64,000 nucleotides of DNA from Cytophagales bacterium (GTDB lineage Bacteria > Bacteroidota > Bacteroidia > Cytophagales > Cyclobacteriaceae). The DNA is taken from the NCBI GenBank assembly GCA_017303795.1, contig JAFLBR010000003.1, positions 186,001 to 250,000 of the forward strand. Reading direction: 5' to 3'. The translations under genes and the position numbers were made by a program. The first letter of the stretch is position 1; each line of letters starts with the position of its first letter. Below are positions 8,688 through 16,868 of this stretch, one piece after another. The notes under the pieces are model-generated. The model did no database searches. It was not told where the DNA came from and saw only the letters and a program-made list of their open reading frames with translations.

Positions 8688-10958
8688 TTACAAATTGAGC
8701 CAATATGTGAATTTAAACACCAATGCGCGGTTTTTGCTGCGCAGGTTTTCGGGCAGGTAATTCTCGGTGTAAACCACAAAAAAATCACTTGCCGGTTTGT
8801 AACGCCATTGAAACCGCGCGTTCAGGTTTACATTATCGGCCAGGTTATTATATTGAACAAACGTGGTTAAAAAAATCTTATCAGTTAACGTAAGGTCAAT
8901 TCGTGGGCCAATCAGCACCAGCTTTTCTTTACCGTAGCCATCGGCCAACCGCAAATCGTTGTAATCAAATCTCACCGCCACACTACCATACGGTTGATAC
9001 CGGTAATTTATTTCTCCTGCAACATTAAAATTAGTACCATTATAAAAACTTCCGTATCGGGCTTCCAGTTCGTAATAAAATAGCTTGCGCTGATCAGAAT
9101 TAAACTCTGCACCAGCTCCGCTCCAACTATACGCTTCACCCACTTTAAACGCTGTGTACCTATCGCTATCAATTGGATTAAAAGTATTGGTAAGTTGTTT
9201 AAAGGTTTGAAAGTAATAAACCACCATTTCGGATGTGTTCATAAAATTAAAACCATATCCTAAGCTAAATGCTCTATCGGTAACGGTGCCGTCCGGAATT
9301 ACATTCACATTAAACTCAGTACCCACACCCATGTTTACCAGACTTTTTGTTTTTGGAAACATGATGTACTCACCCTCTGCGAAATAACTGGTTAAGCCGG
9401 GATACACATTGCGACTGGGCACAAACCCTGCTTCGGCATTGTAATTTTTTTGAACAAACGTGCTGCCAACTGCAAAATTTACCTTGCGCTTTTTGTATGA
9501 AATAAAACCGCCACCCGATAACCGTTTGTCTGTTATCATAGGCGAGAAAGAACCCGTGTAGTAAAAATTAGCCGTCCAGGTATTGTTGGCACTGCGCATG
9601 TCCAGATCGGCTGTAAGCACGCGGTTATACCGGCTAAATGCAGAAACTGTATCGTTACCATTAACCCGATACTTTAATAAATCTTCATGAAAATATTTTA
9701 GCGTGTCGCGATCATTAACACCCAACGATTCTTTATTGACATACGATAACGTAAAGTTGCTCTGCTTCCAGAAGTTGCGTTGCACTGCCGCCACGGTATA
9801 ATTTTGAGTTGGCAAACCAGCCGAAAGCTTTTCTTTGGTATGCATGTTTAGCACGCTAATGCGCCATTGTTCCGAAAGCGAGCCGCTAAGTCTGGCTCCA
9901 TATAATATAGGTACTTGTATTAAATTTTCTGCGGTATCACTTACCAGTCCTATTCTTCGCGAAAAAAATGGGCGTGCTTCCGGAAAGCCGGCTCCGGCAA
10001 ACAAATCGTTATTCTCCAGAAAAAATTGTCTGCGCTCAGGAAACTGAAATTCAAATTGCGTAAGATTAATTACCTGCCGGTCTACTTCTACCTGCGAGAA
10101 GTCTGGATTTACAGTAAGGTCAAGATTTAACGCGGGGGTAATTCCAATCTTGGCATCAAAGCCAACTTGCAGATCGCTATTGTTGGTTGAAGGTGTTACT
10201 CCATTATCGCGCGAAGCAGAGCCCGCTATAAAAGGGATAACCGAAACATTGCCTTTACTTTTTGGTGGCCGCTCACTCCAAGTCAATTGACCCGAATAGG
10301 CAAACGAAGCAGGAATAAACTGGATAGGTGTTGCAATCCAACTGGAAGCAAGATTCCGTTTGCGATCCCATCGTAAAAAAGTAATATTCCATTCTTCAAT
10401 ACTTTTGTAGCGAAAGCTTTTAAACGGAATAGCCAGTTCTGCTATCCACTTATCTTTTTCGCGCACTACTTTAGAGTACCACTTGTTATCCCAGGTATCA
10501 TTATAACTTTCATCGCCTGCGCCTCCGGTGGCAATCACACCTTCGGCCTGCACGCCATATGGAGTAACCTGAAAATAAAATCCATTGATACGATCGTTAT
10601 AAGTACCCATATAAATACCAATGTTATCGGTACGATCGAAATCAAAATCTCTGCGTAAGGATTGCATCAGGTCGGGGGTATCGTCATCGTAACACACAAA
10701 CGACACATATAACATGTGTTCATCAAACGCCAGCCGGGCTTCCGTTTGAAAAGGCGCCAATGCAGTATCGTAAGGATAGTTCATGAAAAAGTTGGTAGCC
10801 ACAGCAGCATCTTTCCAGGCCGCTTCGTCCAATTTGCCATCCAGTACAATGGGTGTTGAAGTCTTTTTTATGGGCAATTGCAGGCCGGGCTTATTCTGAG
10901 CCAGCAAAACAAAGGGAAGCAGTACCAGAATGGCGGTGCGAAGAAAGTGTGGGATCAT
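8688..10958 (-). CDS. DUF5916 protein: CBM9-like domain plus outer membrane barrel
   Basis: 756 residues with a signal peptide (FLRTAILVLLPFVLLAQ). The N-terminal third has the family 9 carbohydrate-binding-like fold pattern (PIVLDGKLDEAAWKDA, then LYVSFVCYDDD, then WIAELAIPFKS). The rest is a long barrel starting around FRWRYKP-type strands (for example NPDFSQVEVDRQVINLTQFE and FPERRQFFLENNDLF, both characteristic of DUF5916). The final residues KFTYWLNL fit a barrel end. Function is unknown; members occur widely in Bacteroidota, sometimes near peptide or polysaccharide use genes. Here it lies upstream of the ferredoxin reductase with a 61-base gap. Confidence 0.85.
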   Translation of the reverse strand: MIPHFLRTAILVLLPFVLLAQNKPGLQLPIKKTSTPIVLDGKLDEAAWKDAAVATNFFMNYPYDTALAPFQTEARLAFDEHMLYVSFVCYDDDTPDLMQSLRRDFDFDRTDNIGIYMGTYNDRINGFYFQVTPYGVQAEGVIATGGAGDESYNDTWDNKWYSKVVREKDKWIAELAIPFKSFRYKSIEEWNITFLRWDRKRNLASSWIATPIQFIPASFAYSGQLTWSERPPKSKGNVSVIPFIAGSASRDNGVTPSTNNSDLQVGFDAKIGITPALNLDLTVNPDFSQVEVDRQVINLTQFEFQFPERRQFFLENNDLFAGAGFPEARPFFSRRIGLVSDTAENLIQVPILYGARLSGSLSEQWRISVLNMHTKEKLSAGLPTQNYTVAAVQRNFWKQSNFTLSYVNKESLGVNDRDTLKYFHEDLLKYRVNGNDTVSAFSRYNRVLTADLDMRSANNTWTANFYYTGSFSPMITDKRLSGGGFISYKKRKVNFAVGSTFVQKNYNAEAGFVPSRNVYPGLTSYFAEGEYIMFPKTKSLVNMGVGTEFNVNVIPDGTVTDRAFSLGYGFNFMNTSEMVVYYFQTFKQLTNTFNPIDSDRYTAFKVGEAYSWSGAGAEFNSDQRKLFYYELEARYGSFYNGTNFNVAGEINYRYQPYGSVAVRFDYNDLRLADGYGKEKLVLIGPRIDLTLTDKIFLTTFVQYNNLADNVNLNARFQWRYKPASDFFVVYTENYLPENLRSKNRALVFKFTYWLNL

Positions 10959-10986
10959 GCGGGGTGAGGGGGCGGTAGATTAGGTT

Positions 10987-11004
10987 ACAGCCTTGTACGG
11001 CTGT
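10987..11004. repeat. Short palindrome between divergent genes
   Basis: ACAGCC, six-base spacer, GGCTGT in the 185-base gap between the DUF5916 gene and the hydrolase gene. The style resembles the palindromes of the 56-61 kb repeat islands. It could also be a regulator site; nothing decides. Confidence 0.3.
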
Positions 11005-11143
11005 TGGGTAGTAAGGTTTTTTAGTTTTTGACGAGCGGTGTTAAAGGGTTGTTAAACTAACGGACACAAAAATCTGAAAAAAATTCCGGTCGGGCTGTAA
11101 TAATTTAATGGGGCTTGCATCTGAGTATTAAAAAAATCAAACT

Positions 11144-11974
11144 ATGAAAAAATTAATCGTATTACTCCTGATTTCGATTGCCGCCCCCGCCCTGGCGCAG
11201 CCTGCTATTAAAGTTGACAAAGCTGGCAAAGGAACACCCGTTCTGTTTTTACCTGGCTTTATGACACCCGGATCTGTTTGGAATGAAACCGTAAAAAACC
11301 TGAAGGGAAAATACGAAGCGCACCTAGTATCGTACGCAGGCTTTAACGGCAATGATCCGATAGCCATGCCGTGGTACGCGACTATTAAAAAAGAGTTGGT
11401 GGACTATGTAAAGATTAACAAACTGAAAAACCTAAAACTTGTTGGCCACAGCATGGGTGGTAATCTGGCTGTTGATCTGGCTGCCGAGTTGGGCGATGTA
11501 GTTGATAAAATAATTATTGTAGATGCGTTGGCTTGCATGCGCGAGGTAATGATGCCCGGTGTACCTGCAGAAGCCTTGCAATACGAAAGTCCCTACAACA
11601 AACAAATGCTCGAAATGAATGCGGAGGCTTTTGAAAAATCAGCCACGATGATGGCGCAGGGCATGACTACCGTTACCGAAAAACAAGAGTTGATTAAGTC
11701 ATGGATATTGGAAGCCGATCGCAAAACATATGTGTATGGATATACCGACTTATTAAAGCTGGATCTAAGACCTACGCTTGCGCAGATTAAAATACCCGTG
11801 CTTATTTTAGGTGCACCCTTCCCTACTAAAGAAATGGTAGTGCCAAACTACGAAAAGCAGTATGCGAACCTTACTAACAAGACCCTTGAAATTGCACCCG
11901 CTGGCCGACATTACATTATGTTCGATCAACCGGAATGGTTGTATAAGCAAATCAATAATTTCATAACCAAATAA
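11144..11974 (+). CDS. Secreted alpha/beta hydrolase
   Basis: 276 residues with a signal peptide (MKKLIVLLLISIAAPALAQ). The alpha/beta hydrolase core is clear: oxyanion strand VLFLPGFM, nucleophile elbow GHSMGG with Ser103, and a late His256 in AGRHYIMFDQP. The acid residue usually found after strand 6 is not obvious; that position reads LILGAPFPTKE. The substrate is unknown; esterase or lipase-like activity in the periplasm is a guess from the fold. It stands first in a tight series (2 and 18 base gaps) with a membrane protein, an ECF sigma factor and a small membrane protein. Confidence 0.8.
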   Translation: MKKLIVLLLISIAAPALAQPAIKVDKAGKGTPVLFLPGFMTPGSVWNETVKNLKGKYEAHLVSYAGFNGNDPIAMPWYATIKKELVDYVKINKLKNLKLVGHSMGGNLAVDLAAELGDVVDKIIIVDALACMREVMMPGVPAEALQYESPYNKQMLEMNAEAFEKSATMMAQGMTTVTEKQELIKSWILEADRKTYVYGYTDLLKLDLRPTLAQIKIPVLILGAPFPTKEMVVPNYEKQYANLTNKTLEIAPAGRHYIMFDQPEWLYKQINNFITK

Positions 11975-11976
11975 GT

Positions 11977-12546
11977 ATGATAACCCAGAGCAACTTTGAT
12001 CAATTACGCATTGAACTTTCCATTAAAGCAAAAAACGGTTTGGATTTTATTGCAGCCGCCAGTATTGTTTGGTTAATCATTGGCTACCTGTGGACGTTAG
12101 GTTATACCGCATACGATAAATCAGTTTTAACCTTTTGCGTGGGCGCGATTATGTTACCGCTGGCCTTGTTATTCTCAAAGGTTTTTAAAACCACCTGGAC
12201 GTTAAAGAGCAATCCCTTAAACCCGTTGGGACTTTGGTTAAACTTTGCCCAACTATTCTATTTTCCTTTTCTGGTTTTCGCTTTGATAAAAATGCCTGAG
12301 TATTTTGTAATGACTTATGCCATTATTACGGGGGCGCACTTTTTCCCATACAGTTGGTATTACAAAAACAACTTGTATGCAATAGTGGCGGGGATAATTT
12401 CTATCGGCTCGTTTTTGATGGGATTGTATTTACCAACAGAGAAAATATATTTTATTCCACTATTCATGAGCGGTACGTTCGTAATACTGGCTGTTTTGCT
12501 TTTCTTTGACTTTAAGAACAAAGCAAAACACAACCAAGACGAATAA
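11977..12546 (+). CDS. Multi-pass membrane protein, DUF7010-like
   Basis: 189 residues with about six hydrophobic segments (IAAASIVWLIIGYLW, VLTFCVGAIMLPLALLF, LWLNFAQLFYFPFLVFA, FVMTYAIITGAHFFPYSW, AIVAGIISIGSFLMGLYL, FIPLFMSGTFVILAVLLFF) and a charged C-terminus. The arrangement resembles the DUF7010 family, whose role is not known to me. It begins 2 bases after the hydrolase stop and ends 18 bases before the sigma factor gene, so it is probably in the same transcript. Confidence 0.65.
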   Translation: MITQSNFDQLRIELSIKAKNGLDFIAAASIVWLIIGYLWTLGYTAYDKSVLTFCVGAIMLPLALLFSKVFKTTWTLKSNPLNPLGLWLNFAQLFYFPFLVFALIKMPEYFVMTYAIITGAHFFPYSWYYKNNLYAIVAGIISIGSFLMGLYLPTEKIYFIPLFMSGTFVILAVLLFFDFKNKAKHNQDE

Positions 12547-12564
12547 GAGTTTTTTAGGCGCACA

Positions 12565-13071
12565 ATGGACAAACTCAATCATACTTTCGAAAACCTACAC
12601 AACCAATATTTTAGTATGGTGTTGCACCTGTGCCGTGGTTTTATGAAAGGTGATCGCGAGTTGGCACACGATCTGGCCCAAGATGTTTTTATAAATGTAT
12701 GGAATGCTTTGCCGGGTTATCGGGCTGAGGCGTCTTATAAAACCTGGATTTATCGCATAACAGTTAACACCTGTCTCCTTCAAATCCGGAAAGAAAAAAA
12801 TAAAATTAAAGTTCCGCTAGAAACTGCCACTCACATTATTGAAACCGATACCGCAGCGCACACGCAGGAAAACGAAAATATTTTATATCGGGCTATCGGC
12901 CAGCTGGACGAAGTAGATCGGTTAATGATGATGATGGTACTTGACGAAATTGAGTATGAAGAAATTGCCCGCATTATGGGCGTAACTGAAAATAACTTGC
13001 GGGTAAAAATTCACCGCATCAAAACGAAACTAAAAACATTAATTGAAGATGAAAGACGAAGAACTGGATGA
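12565..13071 (+). CDS. ECF-type RNA polymerase sigma factor
   Basis: 168 residues. Region 2 is visible in YFSMVLHLCRGFMKGDRE and DLAQDVFINVWNAL with the RITVNTCL segment, and region 4 in LDEVDRLMMMMVLDEIEYEEIARIMG followed by the helix-turn-helix LRVKIHRIKTKLKTL. These are the features of extracytoplasmic-function sigma-70 proteins. The next gene overlaps its 3' end and encodes a membrane protein, the usual position for a cognate anti-sigma factor. The signal it answers to is unknown. Confidence 0.92.
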   Translation: MDKLNHTFENLHNQYFSMVLHLCRGFMKGDRELAHDLAQDVFINVWNALPGYRAEASYKTWIYRITVNTCLLQIRKEKNKIKVPLETATHIIETDTAAHTQENENILYRAIGQLDEVDRLMMMMVLDEIEYEEIARIMGVTENNLRVKIHRIKTKLKTLIEDERRRTG

Positions 13072-13654
13072 TGTAGCCACGCTCTGGCAGCAAGCCAAAA
13101 CAAAAAGCCACGAACAGCCCAAGGTTAATGTTACAGCTTTGATTCAAGCTGGTGAAGCACGTAAGAAAAGTACGCTTGCAGCTCACTATGGAAATGCCGC
13201 GGTGCTTGCTGTAACTGTTTTGGTGTTGGTGTTTTATTTCTATTATCTCTACAACTTTCAGGATGTGTTGAGTAAAATCGGGTATAACCTGATGATTGGT
13301 GGATTGACCATCCGCATCATCATAGAACTATTCAGCGCGTGGCGTTCGCGAAAAATTAAAATCGCGGATACCGCATCAGCTTCGCTACAAAACTCTGTTG
13401 CCTTCTTTCAATTCCGGAAACGGATTCATGGCCCAATCACTATGTTCATCTTTGTAGCCTACTTTATCGGGTTCTACATGCTTACTCCTGAATTTTACAG
13501 GTATATCTCAGTGATGTGGTTGGTACTGATGGATACATCGGCCCTGATTGTTGCTGCGGTGTTGGTGTATTTTATCCGCAGAGGAATCCGGCAAGAACTC
13601 CATGAGCTGGAAAAAATGGTGGAACTGCAACGCAGTCTGGTGCATCCAGAATAG
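13049..13654 (+). CDS. Membrane protein, candidate anti-sigma factor
   Basis: 201 residues from the ATG at 13049; a TTG two codons earlier is also open. It overlaps the sigma factor gene by 23 bases. The N-terminal 45 residues are charged and cytoplasmic (DEELDDVATLWQQAK), followed by transmembrane segments around AVLAVTVLVLVFYFYYLY, MIGGLTIRIIIELF, GPITMFIFVAYFIGFYML and WLVLMDTSALIVAAVLVYF. There is no zinc-binding anti-sigma motif (H-x3-C-x2-C). The role is inferred only from position next to an ECF sigma gene. Confidence 0.65.
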   Translation: MKDEELDDVATLWQQAKTKSHEQPKVNVTALIQAGEARKKSTLAAHYGNAAVLAVTVLVLVFYFYYLYNFQDVLSKIGYNLMIGGLTIRIIIELFSAWRSRKIKIADTASASLQNSVAFFQFRKRIHGPITMFIFVAYFIGFYMLTPEFYRYISVMWLVLMDTSALIVAAVLVYFIRRGIRQELHELEKMVELQRSLVHPE

Positions 13655-13713
13655 CTGGCACATACTTACCGGATAACCTGAATTTTGTATCTTTACACCT
13701 TAACAGATTATTC

Positions 13714-15051
13714 GTGTCCGCATCTCTTCACGCTCTTTCGCCCCTCGATGGGCGCTACGCTTCCGCAACCCAATCGCTCACGCCATACTTCTCGGAATAT
13801 GGCCTTATCTATTACCGTGTGCGGGTAGAAGTTGAATACCTGATTGCGCTTACAGCAGTACTGCCCGACCTGAAAAATTTCCCGAAAGGTAAAATTGCCG
13901 ACCTGCGAAATATCTATACAAAATTCAATGAAGCCGATGCGGTGTCGATTAAAGAAATCGAGAAAACCACCAACCACGATGTAAAGGCGGTAGAGTATTT
14001 TCTAAAAAAGAAGTTTGACGAACTCGGCTTGTCCGATTACAAAGAGTTTATTCACTTTGGTCTTACCTCGCAAGATGTAAACAACACCGCCATTCCGCTT
14101 TCGCTGAAAGAAGCAATGACGGTTGTGTTGATTCCCGCTATTCAAAACATTGTTACCACGCTAAATAAATTTTCAACCGAGTGGGCCGCCATTGCTATGT
14201 TGGCACGCACGCATGGCCAACCTGCATCGCCCACGCGACTGGGTAAAGAAATACAAGTGTTTGCTGTTCGCTTACAAAAGCAAGTTGAACTGCTTGACAC
14301 TATTCCATACTCGGCTAAGTTTGGCGGTGCTACGGGTAACTTCAACGCACATCACATTGCCTATCCACAAATTAATTGGATAGATTTTGCAAACGGATTT
14401 GTAAATACACAGTTGAGTTTGCATCGCAGTAACCCCACTACGCAAATTGAGCATTACGATAACCTGGCTGCGTTGTTCGATAACCTGAAACGCATTAACA
14501 CCATTCTGATTGATTTCAGTCGCGATGTGTGGCAATATGTTTCCATGAATTATTTCAAACAGAAAATTAAAGCGGGTGAAGTTGGTTCCAGTGCCATGCC
14601 ACATAAAGTAAATCCAATAGATTTTGAAAATGCGGAAGGCAATCTGGGAATTGCTAATGCTTTATACGAACATCTTTCAGCAAAACTTCCGATCTCACGT
14701 CTGCAACGCGATCTTACTGATTCAACGGTGTTGAGAAATATTGGTGTTCCGATTGGTCATACGTTGCTGGCACTTAAATCCCTTGAAAAAGGAATTGGCA
14801 AATTGGAGTTAAACAAAGCCGCTATTGATGCCGACCTGGAAGAAAACTGGGCCGTAGTAGCAGAAGCAATCCAAACTGTTTTACGAAAAGAAAATTATCC
14901 GAACCCTTACGAGGCTTTAAAAGAACTTACCCGCACCAATGAAAAAATTACCCAAGCTAGTATTCACAAGTTTATTGATAGCCTGGAGGTAACAAATGAA
15001 TTGAAAGCAAAGTTAAAGGCGATTAGTCCGTTTAATTATACGGGGGTTTGA
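13714..15051 (+). CDS. purB: Adenylosuccinate lyase
   Basis: 445 residues starting with GTG (MSASLHALSPLDGRYAS). Catalyses two steps of purine synthesis: SAICAR to AICAR plus fumarate, and adenylosuccinate to AMP plus fumarate. The fumarase/aspartase superfamily signature GSSAMPHKVNP is at residues 291-301 and the conserved histidine lies in ARTHGQP (His167). Length and the LSPLDGRY start match PurB of the longer (E. coli-like) type. A candidate -7 box TATCTTTA lies at 13688-13695, 19 bases before the start codon. Convergent with eda. Confidence 0.96.
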   Translation: MSASLHALSPLDGRYASATQSLTPYFSEYGLIYYRVRVEVEYLIALTAVLPDLKNFPKGKIADLRNIYTKFNEADAVSIKEIEKTTNHDVKAVEYFLKKKFDELGLSDYKEFIHFGLTSQDVNNTAIPLSLKEAMTVVLIPAIQNIVTTLNKFSTEWAAIAMLARTHGQPASPTRLGKEIQVFAVRLQKQVELLDTIPYSAKFGGATGNFNAHHIAYPQINWIDFANGFVNTQLSLHRSNPTTQIEHYDNLAALFDNLKRINTILIDFSRDVWQYVSMNYFKQKIKAGEVGSSAMPHKVNPIDFENAEGNLGIANALYEHLSAKLPISRLQRDLTDSTVLRNIGVPIGHTLLALKSLEKGIGKLELNKAAIDADLEENWAVVAEAIQTVLRKENYPNPYEALKELTRTNEKITQASIHKFIDSLEVTNELKAKLKAISPFNYTGV

Positions 15052-15060
15052 ATCTTCTTT

Positions 15061-15124
15061 ACCACATAGACACATAGTTTACATAGAAAATTCTATTTCA
15101 TATCCCCTTAGGTAACTATGTGGT
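15061..15124. terminator. Inverted repeat between convergent purB and eda, possible bidirectional terminator
   Basis: ACCACATAG at 15061-15069 pairs with CTATGTGGT at 15116-15124, with an inner ATAGAA/TTCTAT hairpin in between. On the plus strand the right arm runs into TTTTT. The right arm overlaps the stop codon of eda. It could stop transcription from purB, but the long loop makes this only a fair candidate. Confidence 0.4.
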
Positions 15125-15787
15125 TTTTGGATTCACACTCCTGATTACATCCAACACATACTTTACCGTCTGTTCCAATTTATTCCAATCCTGTTTTTCA
15201 AAAACATCTTTTGTAAACAACTGTGAACCCAATCCCACACAAGTGGCTCCCGCACCAAACCATTCCGAAATACTTTTTTCGGTTGGTTCTACACCTCCGG
15301 TAATCATTAACTTAAGATCAGGGACCACCGGCATGATTGATTTTACAAACCCCGACCCCAGCACTGAGCCTGGAAAAAGTTTGATCAACTCGGCTCCCAT
15401 TTCTTTGGCCGTAACAATTTCAGTTAATGTTGCACAACCCGGTATCCATAATTTTTCATGCGCATGACACACCGGAGCCATTTCAGGTTTGAGAATGGGC
15501 GAGATAATAAAATGTGCACCCGCCTGAATATATTTTTCGGTAGAGGCAGCATCCATTATGGTACCGATGCCTAATGTAAGTCCGGGCAATTTTTCTGCAA
15601 CCTTTAGCAAGTGTGTAAACACTTCAAAAGAGTTTGGTTGGCGGTTGGTGTATTCAAATGCACGCACACCACCACGATAAGCGGCTTCCATAGCGAGCTG
15701 AGCCAACGCTGCATTGTTATGCGATAGCAACGGAACAAAGCCCGTTTCTTTAATAATGGATAATATCTGTTGCTTACTGAAACTCAT
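15116..15787 (-). CDS. eda: KDPG/KHG aldolase (2-dehydro-3-deoxy-phosphogluconate aldolase)
   Basis: 223 residues, class I aldolase barrel. Splits 2-keto-3-deoxy-6-phosphogluconate to pyruvate and glyceraldehyde-3-phosphate. The Schiff-base lysine is in LIKLFPGS (Lys136), the catalytic glutamate in FEYTNR (Glu45), and the phosphate loop region follows in MITGGVEPT and GLGSQLF. It starts one base from the stop of the kinase gene upstream (TAATG overlap), so the two are translated together as the last two steps of hexuronate breakdown. Confidence 0.93.
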   Translation of the reverse strand: MSFSKQQILSIIKETGFVPLLSHNNAALAQLAMEAAYRGGVRAFEYTNRQPNSFEVFTHLLKVAEKLPGLTLGIGTIMDAASTEKYIQAGAHFIISPILKPEMAPVCHAHEKLWIPGCATLTEIVTAKEMGAELIKLFPGSVLGSGFVKSIMPVVPDLKLMITGGVEPTEKSISEWFGAGATCVGLGSQLFTKDVFEKQDWNKLEQTVKYVLDVIRSVNPKTT

Positions 15788-16785
15788 TACCGTAAAAGTT
15801 TACCTACGTTTTCATCGCGCACCAGCGCTTCAATTTCTTCAACCGAACAAAGATTTACATCGCCTTCAACAGCATGCTTGAACGCACAAGAGGCCGTTGC
15901 AAACTCCAAGGCATCTGCATCGGACTTTGCCTGAAGTGCTCCGTAAATCAAACCCGCCATAAAAGCATCGCCTGCTCCCACTCTGTCAACAATGTGTGTG
16001 AGGTCGTATGTCTTAGCTTTAAGTAGCGACTTACCATTAAAAAGTTGAGCTGAAATTTTATTGTGCGATGAACTAATGGACTCCCGCTCAGTAGCGGCAA
16101 TCTTTTTTATAACCGGATTCGCTTTCATCACCGCTTTGCAAGCCGATTCAAAATCTTTTCCTGAAATACCAAGGCAGTTTTCAAAATCAGTAATACCGCC
16201 TACAACCATATCGCACATGCTAATGAGGGCGGGCATAATTTCTGTTGGCTGCTTGCCGTACTGCCAAAGATTTCTGCGGTAATTAATATCCCCGGAAACG
16301 GGAACATGATGTTTTCGCGCGCTTTCAATTGCTTGAAGACAAACATCGGCAGCGCCTTGCGAGAGTGCCGGAGTAATACCCGACCAATGCAACCAGCAAG
16401 CTTGTTGCATAATTTCATCCCATGCAATCATTTCGGGCTTGATGTGTGCAAAAGCCGAATCAAACCGATCGTACACAATACGCGAAGCTCGCTGCATGGC
16501 ACCGTTCTCCAGAAAGTAAACGCCTAAACGTTCAGGGCCATAAACAATGTGCGATGTATCCACACCACATTTGCGCAGAGCTTCAGTAGCCGCGCGACCA
16601 AAATCATTTTCGGGGAAGCGCGTTACGTGGGCCGAGGGAATTCCCCAACCAGCAAGCGCAGCCGTTACATTCGCTTCCGAACCGGCATAGCGTACTTCAA
16701 ATGTTTCGGTTTGTACAAAGCGTGCATGTGCAGGCGTGGATAGCCGCATCATTACATCGCCAAGTGAAATAACTTTTTTCTTCAT
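15787..16785 (-). CDS. kdgK: PfkB-family sugar kinase, probable 2-keto-3-deoxygluconate kinase
   Basis: 332 residues. The PfkB fold shows in GDVMMRLSTP near the N-terminus, AGSEANVTAAL (35-45) for sugar binding, and the C-terminal signature DRVGAGDAFMAG with the GAGD anion hole at 270-273, in which Asp273 is the catalytic base. Phosphorylates KDG to KDPG, the substrate of the overlapping eda gene; the pairing makes this specificity likely. Divergent from the altronate dehydratase gene with an 83-base gap that would hold the shared control region. Confidence 0.9.
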   Translation of the reverse strand: MKKKVISLGDVMMRLSTPAHARFVQTETFEVRYAGSEANVTAALAGWGIPSAHVTRFPENDFGRAATEALRKCGVDTSHIVYGPERLGVYFLENGAMQRASRIVYDRFDSAFAHIKPEMIAWDEIMQQACWLHWSGITPALSQGAADVCLQAIESARKHHVPVSGDINYRRNLWQYGKQPTEIMPALISMCDMVVGGITDFENCLGISGKDFESACKAVMKANPVIKKIAATERESISSSHNKISAQLFNGKSLLKAKTYDLTHIVDRVGAGDAFMAGLIYGALQAKSDADALEFATASCAFKHAVEGDVNLCSVEEIEALVRDENVGKLLR

Positions 16786-16868
16786 AGGTAATACGTTTTA
16801 AAAGTACGGCTTAAACCTTAAAAATTTATACCTTCACCCACTTAAAGATTTTAAAAATCAACAGCCTG

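Noticed and set aside
8627-8788. 54-residue N-terminal extension of the ferredoxin reductase
   Set aside because: It overlaps the 3' end of the DUF5916 gene, is Cys- and Trp-rich, and the family N-terminus begins at MAFGFF.
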